Shown here in pieces: positions 14,478-22,900 of a stretch of 38,711 nt of DNA. Position numbers and translations under genes: made by a program. This stretch comes from CAYMKL01 sp964390805 (GTDB taxonomy: Bacteria > Chloroflexota > Anaerolineae > VGOG01): the NCBI GenBank assembly GCA_964390805.1, contig CAYMKL010000064.1:1-38711 (forward strand). The letters run 5' to 3'. Below the pieces are notes generated by a model. That model searched no databases. It saw only the letters and a program-made list of their open reading frames with translations, and was not told the origin of the DNA. Every line of letters begins with the position of its first letter. Position 1 is the first letter of the stretch.

Positions 14478-14509
14478 TGACGGGAGAGCCACTTGGGGCT
14501 CTCCCGTCA
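14478..14509 (-). terminator. intrinsic terminator of the CstA-like gene
   Basis: A perfect 13-bp stem (TGACGGGAGAGCC, 14478-14490, with its complement at 14497-14509) around a six-base loop is followed on the minus strand by ACTTTTGTG. It lies about 20 bases after the stop of the CstA-like gene. Confidence 0.8.
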
Positions 14510-14531
14510 TCCCATGTTGGGCTTGGGGCCA

Positions 14532-16247
14532 CTAAGCCTTGACCGGCTTCTCCCTTCTGGCCCGCTGGATGGCCTGCCAGCCATCCGCAACCAGGATCAG
14601 CGCGGCTATCACCAGCACCAGGCAGATGATGCCGACGATGCCAGCGGCAACGGACGCCTGAGTCGTGGTAGCCGCTGGTAGCTTCTTGAAGAGGTTGGTG
14701 TAGGCGATATAGAGCAGCGCGGCGACGTCGGTGACGATCATGAAGATCGCGGGGTAGAACGCCCAGGTGTGGCTCCTACCTTCCGACATCAGCCACAGCG
14801 AGATCAGTAGCAGGGCCAGCCCGGCCATCAACTGGTTGGCGCCGCCGAAGGCCCCCCAGATGGTCAGCCAGGGGATGACCAAGACGAAGATCACCGTCAG
14901 GATCAGGGCCACAATGCTGCCCACGTGTACGTTCTTCATCACTGGCAGTGCGTCGCCCAGCATTTCGGCACTCGCTACGCGCATGAAGCGCACCACCAGT
15001 TGCATGATGGTTATGGCCATAATGACCAGGAAGACCGAGCCATAGGCCACGCCGAAGTCGTGGGGGACGCCGATGCGGTTCAGGAAGTTGGCCATCCCGC
15101 CGGCGAAGACCGCCAGCGCTTTGCCTGCTCCACCTGCATCCTGGTATCCCTGCCAGCCCCCGAAGGCGACGGTGGCGGTCAGGAAGGCGATGACCGCGAA
15201 TGATGCTTCCAGGAACATGGCGCCACCGCCCACCGGCAGGGCATCGGTCTCCTTCTCCAACTGGCGAGCCGTGCCAGAGGTGGAGACCAGGCTATGCCAG
15301 CCAGAGATGGCGCCGCAGGCGATGGTGACGAATAGCATCGGCCACAGTGGCCCGCTGGCGGTAGTGAACTGGGTGAAGGCGGGGAAGTCGCCCATTCCTG
15401 GACGCCAGAGCAGCAGGCCGATTACGCCGCCCACCATGCCCAGCAAGACGATCCAGAAGGAGACGTAGTTGACCGGCTGGGCAAAGGACCAGATGGGCAG
15501 CACCGCGCCCAGGTAGCAGAAGACTATCATGAGCAAGGTGCCGATGACTTGGGCCTGTGTGTTGCTCCCGAAGATGACGGGGGAATCGGGGAGGCCGTAG
15601 ATAGACGAGAAGATGTTGGACATAAACGGTAGGGTGCTGATCCAGATGCCCACGAAGGTGAGCACGACGGTGACGACTGTGGTGAGGATGATGTCCCGCT
15701 TCCACTTGTAGGTCATCTGCCCGGCCAGGACGCCCATTAGAACTACGGAGATCATGCCAAAGGGCACCTTGGGATTGGTCATCAGCACCTTCCCCACTGC
15801 GTTGCCGAAGGCCCCCATGATCAGCAACAGGTAGAAGTAGATGAAGATCATGAGGATGTTGCGCGCGCGGGGCGAGATGAGTTTGTAACTCAGCGCACTC
15901 ATGGTGTCCCCGTCGCGGCGCACGCCCATGATCATGGCGCCGTAGTCCTGCACCCAGCCGATGAAGAAGACGCCCAGCAGGATCCATAGGAGCGCCGGCA
16001 ACCAGCCCCATTGCACAGCGATGATGGGGCCGGTAAGGGGGGCCAGGGCGGCGACCGACTTGAACTGGTAGCCGAAGAGCACGTTGCGGCTGGCGGGCGT
16101 AAAGTCCACGCCGTCCATGTACATTCTTGCTGGGGTAGCCTTGCTGTCGTCGGGCTGGACGATGTCCTGGTCAATGCGCCGCGCGTACCAGAGGTAGCCG
16201 ATGCCAATGCCCAAGGCCCCCAGAATCAGTACGAAAATCGAGTTCAT
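14532..16247 (-). CDS. cstA: CstA-family carbon starvation / peptide-pyruvate transporter
   Basis: This 571-residue polytopic membrane protein belongs to the CstA family, whose members import peptides or pyruvate with protons. The N-terminal region matches the CstA domain: YMDGVDFTPASRNVLFGYQFKSV-type sequence at about 43-65, then APLTGPIIAVQWGW and GWVQDYGAMIMGVRRDGDTM. More than a dozen hydrophobic helices follow, including a CGAISGWHSLVSTSGTARQL loop that is conserved in the family. The ATG at 16247 has AGGAGG upstream. The gene has its own promoter (16525-16553), a leader of about 270 bases with a small hairpin, and its own terminator, so it is probably monocistronic. Confidence 0.93.
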   Translation of the reverse strand: MNSIFVLILGALGIGIGYLWYARRIDQDIVQPDDSKATPARMYMDGVDFTPASRNVLFGYQFKSVAALAPLTGPIIAVQWGWLPALLWILLGVFFIGWVQDYGAMIMGVRRDGDTMSALSYKLISPRARNILMIFIYFYLLLIMGAFGNAVGKVLMTNPKVPFGMISVVLMGVLAGQMTYKWKRDIILTTVVTVVLTFVGIWISTLPFMSNIFSSIYGLPDSPVIFGSNTQAQVIGTLLMIVFCYLGAVLPIWSFAQPVNYVSFWIVLLGMVGGVIGLLLWRPGMGDFPAFTQFTTASGPLWPMLFVTIACGAISGWHSLVSTSGTARQLEKETDALPVGGGAMFLEASFAVIAFLTATVAFGGWQGYQDAGGAGKALAVFAGGMANFLNRIGVPHDFGVAYGSVFLVIMAITIMQLVVRFMRVASAEMLGDALPVMKNVHVGSIVALILTVIFVLVIPWLTIWGAFGGANQLMAGLALLLISLWLMSEGRSHTWAFYPAIFMIVTDVAALLYIAYTNLFKKLPAATTTQASVAAGIVGIICLVLVIAALILVADGWQAIQRARREKPVKA

Positions 16248-16524
16248 TGTTTTTGCCTCCTGTGTGTGATAATTGGTGTTCAGCCCCGTTGGCTGAACGA
16301 TGGCTTACACCTTGCAACTACTTGAGAAAGTCACTCGTCTTCTTCGACCACCCCCTTTCCTTTCATCACACTAACTTCCCCCCGGATAACGGACACCTGC
16401 CATGGTCGTTGCTGGTCAGGTCAATGAAGATCAATAAGAGGGGGAAGGCAAACGGCTTGTGCGCTATCTTAACCACCTGTTTCACTTTCTGGGGAGGCAT
16501 CTTGATTGTTAATGAACGTAGATT

Positions 16525-16553
16525 ATTATATCGCCAAAATTAGCAGAAGTCAA
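16525..16553 (-). promoter_or_regulatory. sigma70-like promoter of cstA
   Basis: On the minus strand, TTGACT (16553-16548), 17 bases, and a perfect TATAAT (16530-16525). It is the best promoter match upstream of cstA. Confidence 0.7.
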
Positions 16554-16646
16554 ATCGGAAATCGGCTCGAGCTAACGTCTGGATGCAAGCGCGCATCTTG
16601 CCAAAGCGCAGCTCTGTTTGGTCACAACACCGACCCCACCCTGGAG

Positions 16647-16675
16647 TTGCATTTAAATCAAACATGGGTTATAAT
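16647..16675 (+). promoter_or_regulatory. sigma70-like promoter of the lipid/polyketide synthase operon
   Basis: TTGCAT (16647-16652), a 17-base spacer and a perfect TATAAT (16670-16675) give a start near 16682 and a 220-base leader. The promoter matches the consensus well, so no special sigma factor need be assumed. Confidence 0.7.
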
Positions 16676-16900
16676 ACTGCTCGGAAAGCCGTGATCCCTG
16701 GGAAGGGTAGCCGGCTGTTTGAGGGGCCCTCGTAGCGCAATGGTGCGGAGAAATCCTGCCTTCGGAGCCATTGATCATGTGTCGGGGGCTCTATCTTCTG
16801 GTGAGCTTCTTGCTTCTCCACGCTTCTTTCCGAGCGCGACAGCTCATCGCTCTCTACAGATTGATTTCTCCTACAATTGCCAGAAAGCTGAGTAGTTACC

Positions 16901-19900
16901 ATGCGAGCATTTCAGCTCATAGCTCTAACCCCATCCGGATTGATTGACCCATCTATCGCCATCGCAGCTAGTCGAGCTGGCGAGCTGGGAGTGCTGAACT
17001 TGGAGCGCACGCGGGATGAGAAGGCTGTCCGCAACGCCACCTCCAGAATGACTCGCTACGCCAGTCAGGCGTGTGGCATCAAACTCGACAGCGGAGCACC
17101 GGCGTTTGTTAACCGCGTGATATGCGACCTCCCGGAACAGGTTGAGGTGGTGATACTGACTCCGTGGGATCCGGGGGCACTACGACAACAGGTTCCTGAC
17201 CTGCATCAGCGCCGGCTCACTGTTCTCTTGGAAGTCACCTGTCTAGAGCAGGCCAAGTTGGGTGAACAGTTGGGCGTGGATGGCCTCATTGCCAAGGGGA
17301 ACGAAGCCGGTGGCTGGGCCGGAGAAGAGACCACGTTCATTCTGCTACAGCATTTGTTATCGAAGATAAGCCTCCCTATCTGGGCCCAGGGTGGTATTGG
17401 GCTTCACACGGCAGCCGCCTGCTATGCTGCCGGAGCTACGGGCGTAGTATTGGACTCCCAACTTGCCCTAACCCGTGAGTCCCAGCTTCCTGCGGCGGCA
17501 AAGGCGGCCATCGCCGCCATGGATGGGAGCGAGACCGTGTGCCTGGGGAGTGAGCTGGACCAGCCCTTCCGCGTGTACGCCCGGCCTGGGTGGTCCGCGG
17601 TTGAGCAACTGTGCGAGATGGCCATCACCCTTGCCCAGGACCCTCGCCCCCAGTCTGAGGTGGTGCAGGAGTGGCGTCAGGCCGTCGAAGCGCGGGTGGG
17701 TTGGGGGTCGCCTCAGGAGCACGTATGGCCCCTGGGGCAGGAGGCCGCTTTCGCCGCCCCCCTGGCACAACGCTATCGCACGGTGGGTGGCGTGCTCGGA
17801 GCGATCCGCGACGCCATGGGTACTCACATCCAGGCGGCCCAGGCCTTGCGGCCCCTAGATGAAGATGCCCCGTTGGCCCGCTCTCACGGCACCTGCTATC
17901 CCATCGTCCAGGGCCCTATGACCCGGGTCAGCGACCAGGCAGAGTTCGCCCTGCGCGTGGCCGAGGGAGGGGCTCTACCCTTCCTGGCTCTGTCCATGAT
18001 GCGTGCTCCGGAGGTTGGCTCGTTACTTGAGGGTACGCAACAGCTCCTAGGCGAGCGGCCGTGGGGAGTGGGGATTCTGGGCTTCGTGCCTCTTGATCTG
18101 CACAGGGAGCAGATGGAAGTCATCCGCCAGTACCATCCTCCTTTTGCCCTCATTGCCGGTGGACGGCCGGATCAGGCCCGAACGCTGGAGAAAGAGGGTA
18201 TCTCTACCTATTTGCACGTCCCCTCGCCGGAGTTGCTGAGAATGTTCCTACGAGATGGGGTGCATCGCTTCGTCTTCGAAGGGCACGAGGGCGGCGGACA
18301 CGTTGGCCCCCGCAGCAGTTTTGTGCTGTGGAACACCATGATAGACATTCTGCTCGAAGAACTGCCCGCTGGTGGCACCTCAGATTGCCATGTCCTCTTC
18401 GCTGGTGGCATCCATGATGCCCTCTCCGCTTCCACGGTGGCGGCCATGGCAGCCCCCTTAGCTGAGCGAGGGGTGCGCGTGGGGGTGCTCCTGGGCACTT
18501 CGTACCTATTCACCCAGGAGGCCGTTGCCACCGGTGCGATACTGCCTAGCTTCCAGGAGGAAGCACTGTGCTGCCAGCGCACTGTGCTTCTAGAGGCCAG
18601 GCCAGGCCGCGCTGTTCGCTGCGTCCCAACACCATACACCAACCTATTCGAGCAGGAGAAGCAAAGGCTGCTGCGGGAGGGAAAATCTCCGGACGAGATC
18701 AGCCAGATGCTTGAGAACATGAATGTCGGACGCCTGCGTATCGCGTCCAGGGGGATCACCCACCATCCGCGCTACGGCCAGGATCCGAAGGTCCCCAAGT
18801 TCATCACCGTCGGTGAGGAGGAACAGCACAATCAGGGGATGTACATGGTCGGTCAGCTCGCAGCTCTGCGCGACCGGGTTTGTACTATCGAGGAATTGCA
18901 CCGTGATGTATCTATCGCCAGTAGCGAGCGACTAGCCACTCTCTCTGAAAGTGCCTCGAGCGTGGCTCGCACGCCCCGCCAGGAACGTCCCTGCGATGTA
19001 GCCATCGTGGGCATGGCCTGTCTGTTGCCCAAAGCGCGTGACCTGCAGACCTATTGGGAGAATATCCTGAGCAGAGTCAATGCCGTCACCGAGGTCCCGC
19101 TGGACCGCTGGGACTGGCGAAGATACTATGATCAGGACCGCAGGATAAAGGACAAGGTTTACTCCAAGTGGGGAGGGTTCCTGGAGGACATGCCTTTTGA
19201 CCCCGTCCGGTACGGCATTCCACCCAATGCCGTGCCATCTATAGAGCCGATCCAACTGTTGACGCTGGATGCAGTGCGCGCTGCGCTCGAGGATGCGGGC
19301 TACCTGGACCACCCTTTCCCCCGCGAGCGTACGTCTATCATCTTAGGTACTGGTGGGGGCATGGGTGACCTGGGACAGTACTATGGTGTGCGGGCCAGTC
19401 TGCCCGAGCTCTTGGGCGATGTGCCGCCAGAACTCCTGTCACAGCTTCCAGAGTGGACGGAGGACTCCTTCCCCGGCATTCTCCTCAACGTCCTCGCCGG
19501 CCGGGTGGCCAACCGCTTCGACCTGGGCGGTGTGAACTGCATCGTCGATGCTGCCTGTGCCTCGTCCCTGGCGGCAGTCTACCTGGCCGCCAGGGAGCTG
19601 GAGCTAGGTAGCAGTGATATGGTCATCGCCGGGGGCGTAGACAACGTACAGAGCCCCTTCGCATTTACGGCCTTTAGCAGAACACAGGCGCTCTCACCGC
19701 GGGGGCAATGCCGTACCTTCGACGATACGGCCGATGGGATTGCGATCAGTGAGGGAATCGCCATTGTCGTTCTGAAGCGGTTGGCCGATGCCGAGCGCGA
19801 TGGCGATCGCATCTACGCCGTCATCAAAGGCATCGCTGGTTCCAGCGATGGACGTGACAAGAGCCTCACAGCCCCGAGCCCCGCAGGCCAGGTCAGGGCC

Positions 19901-22900
19901 CTGGAGCGTGCTTACGCCAAGGCCGGCATCTCGCCGGTCACCGTGGGACTCATCGAGGCCCACGGGACGGGCACCGTGGTGGGAGACCAGGCCGAGGTGG
20001 AGACCCTCAAACGGGTGTTCGGCGCGGCAGGGGCCGCGCGCCAGGGTTGTGCCATTGGCTCCGTCAAGTCTATGATTGGGCACACCAAGTCTGCGTCTGG
20101 CGTAGCTGGGCTCATAAAGGTGGCGTTGGCGTTGCATCACAAGGTCCTGCCTCCCACTCTTGGGGTCGAGAAGCCCAACACCGAAGCCCGTTTCGAGGAG
20201 AGCCCTTTCTACGTCAATACTGAGACCCGTCCCTGGATCAACCCTTCGACAGGCCCTTCGACTTCGCCCAGGACAGGCTCAGGAGGGGCCTCAGGACACC
20301 GCGGTACGACCAACCAGCCCCGGCGGGCCGGCGTCAGCGCCTTCGGCTTTGGGGGAACTAACTTCCACGCCGTGCTGGAAGAATACACAGGGGACTTCCT
20401 TCCACCCCAGGCGACTCTCCAACACTGGCCCTGTGAGCTGTTCTTATGGTCGGCTCCCTCGCGCCAGGCGCTGGCCGCAGACCTCGAGTCCCTGGAACAG
20501 GCACTGGAACAAGGCGCCCGGCCTGAGCTGGCCGATCTCGCCTACACCCTGAATATCCAATCTCCAATCTCCAATACCCAATATCCACTACGCCTAGCCA
20601 TCGTCGCCACATCCCTCGACGACCTGCGTCAGAAACTGGTTCAGGCCCGCGAAGCGCTGAGCGCTCCCGGACCGGTCGAGATCGCCGACCCCAGGGGGAT
20701 CTACTGCACCGACCAGCCAATGGCGCAGGAGGGCAAGGTCGCCTTTCTCTTCCCTGGTCAGGGCTCCCAATATCCCAACATGCTGCGCGACCTAGCCGTG
20801 GCGTTCCCCGAGGTCCGTGAGGCGTTCGAACGAGCGGACCGGACGCTGATGGGCCGATTTCCCAAACCGTTGAGCGGATACGTGTTCCCTTCGCCGGCCT
20901 TCAGCCCGGAGGAAGAACGGGCACAGCGAGAAGCCCTTACCCAGACCAACGTAGCCCAGCCAGCATTGGGGGCGGCGGACATGGCTCTCTTCCAACTGCT
21001 CCAGGAGCTTGGCGTGCGCCCCGATATGCTAGCCGGTCACAGCTATGGCGAATACGTGGCGTTGTGTGGGTCCGGGGCCATGGACGAGGAAACTTTGTTG
21101 GCTCTGTCAGAAGCCCGGGGGCGCTGCATCATCGAGGCGGCCAAGGACGATTTGGGAACGATGGCAGCCACACGGGCGGATGCGAAAACCATCGCTCCCA
21201 TTGTGGAACCTGTCGAGAGTGTCTGGATCGCGAATCTGAATGCACCCAGGCAAACGATTATCTCCGGCACCAACAGGGGGGTCGCTGAGGCGGTGAAGCG
21301 CCTCGAGGCTAACGGGATCAGCGCCCGGCCGATCCCTGTCGCCTGTGCCTTCCACTCACCACTTGTGGCGCCAGCTCAGCAGCGCTTGGCGAACGAGCTG
21401 TCTCGTATCACCTTCATCACACCGACGGTTCAGGTCTTTTCCAACACCATGGCAGCGCCGTACCCCTCCGAGCCTCAGGCCATTGGCGCGTTGCTGGCAG
21501 AGCACCTCGTCCATCCAATTCGTTTCGTTGATGAGATTGAGGCCATGTACACGGTTGGGGCGCGCCTTTTTGTCGAGGTGGGGCCACGCAATGTCTTGAC
21601 AGGGCTGACCCGACAGATATTGGGCCAGCGCCCCCACGTGGCCGTTACCCTGGACATTCCAGGGCGGCCGGGGCTGACCCAACTGCAGCATGCTCTGGGT
21701 CAACTGGCAGCCTACGGCGTACCGGTGCGACTTGAGCGGTTCTTCCAGGGCCGGGAGGTGCGACATCTCGACTTGAGCCGCCTGGTGGAGGAGACGGCCG
21801 AGAAGCCACTGTCTCCCACAACCTGGTTTGTAAACGGAGGGCGGGCTAGGCCAGCTCATGAACCCGCTGGCCCGCTGCACCGTCCGGTGAAACTGACGCC
21901 CGTACACGAGCAGGAGAGCGCGGGAGTGCCGGAGTCAACGCAAAGGCAATTTCATGCTCTCACCCCAGCACCCCTGCCCCCCAGCACCCTTGCTCAGGAC
22001 GGGGATGGACAAGTGATGCTGCAGTTTCAACGCCTCATGGATCGTTTCTTGGAGACCCAGCGTGATGTCATGCTGGCTTATCTGCACGGGACATCGGAAG
22101 CCACCTCAGTGCCCCAGCCGCAGCGGCCAGCAGCGTTACCGGTGGAACCTTCGACGTCCCTGCCGACACCTAGCGCCGCGCCAGTAACCGTTGAAAGCGC
22201 TCCCGAAGTCACTGCGCCAGAACCGGCGGGAGAGGAGCTAGTGGGGGCGGATGGCCAACTGGACGGTGAAGCGTTGACGGCGCATCTGCTGAGCATCGTT
22301 AGTGAGCGTACCGGCTATCCGACGGATATGCTGGATCTGGGCCTGGATTTGGAGGCTAGTCTGGGCATTGATTCGATCAAACGGGTGGAGGTTCTGGGTC
22401 AGCTCGTCCGGTCACTGGCTTCTGAGGGTTGGGAGAACCAGAATCTGGACATGGAGGAGCTGTCCAGACTCAAGACCCTGCGCGAGATCGTTGACTGCAT
22501 CGTTGAGGGTAATGGTCAAGCTTCAGCATCCCCTGGTGTGACGGGTGATCATCAGCCATCAGCCATCGGCCATCAGCAATCAGCCACTATGCAGCGATTC
22601 ACGTTGCGTGCTGTGGAGCGACCCTTGTCCACGCCGCCGGGAAGCCTCGCGCCGGGGAGGGCGGTGCTTATCACCGATGACGAAACCGGCGTGGCTCAGG
22701 AAGTTGCCACTCATTTGCAAGGGGAAGGCTACCCCGTAGTTGTGCTCCAAGCCGAGGGTCAGGGAAGCGAGGGGAGATCGGCAGCCTCGTCCAGACTTGT
22801 ACTGAGCCCAGCCGAAGTACGGGTGGACCTGCAATCGCCGGAGGCGATCGAGCGCGCCCTCGCTGAGATACGGGCGGCTCACGGGCCGATTGCCGCGCTG

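Larger units (their letters stand above)
14095..14531. other. 437-base gap between the ArsA-like cluster and the transporter gene
   Basis: This gap holds the promoter of the ArsA-like cluster, the transporter's terminator hairpin, and a short 27-codon frame described separately. The remaining sequence (about 14100-14300) would be the leader of the cluster, roughly 200 bases long. No gene, tRNA or known riboswitch was recognised in it. Confidence 0.5.
16248..16900. other. 653-base divergent regulatory region
   Basis: This region separates cstA (-) from the synthase operon (+). It holds two well-formed promoters about 120 bases apart that face away from each other. A small hairpin (GTTCAGCC/GGCTGAAC, 16278-16298) sits in the cstA leader. 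The synthase leader (about 16682-16900) is roughly 220 bases and shows no open frame or known riboswitch. No gene was recognised. Confidence 0.6.

Noticed and set aside
16720..16770. A tRNA-like or structured RNA element in the synthase leader (stem-rich stretch near GGGGCCCTCGTAGCGC)
   Set aside because: No cloverleaf, T-loop or known riboswitch motif could be drawn.
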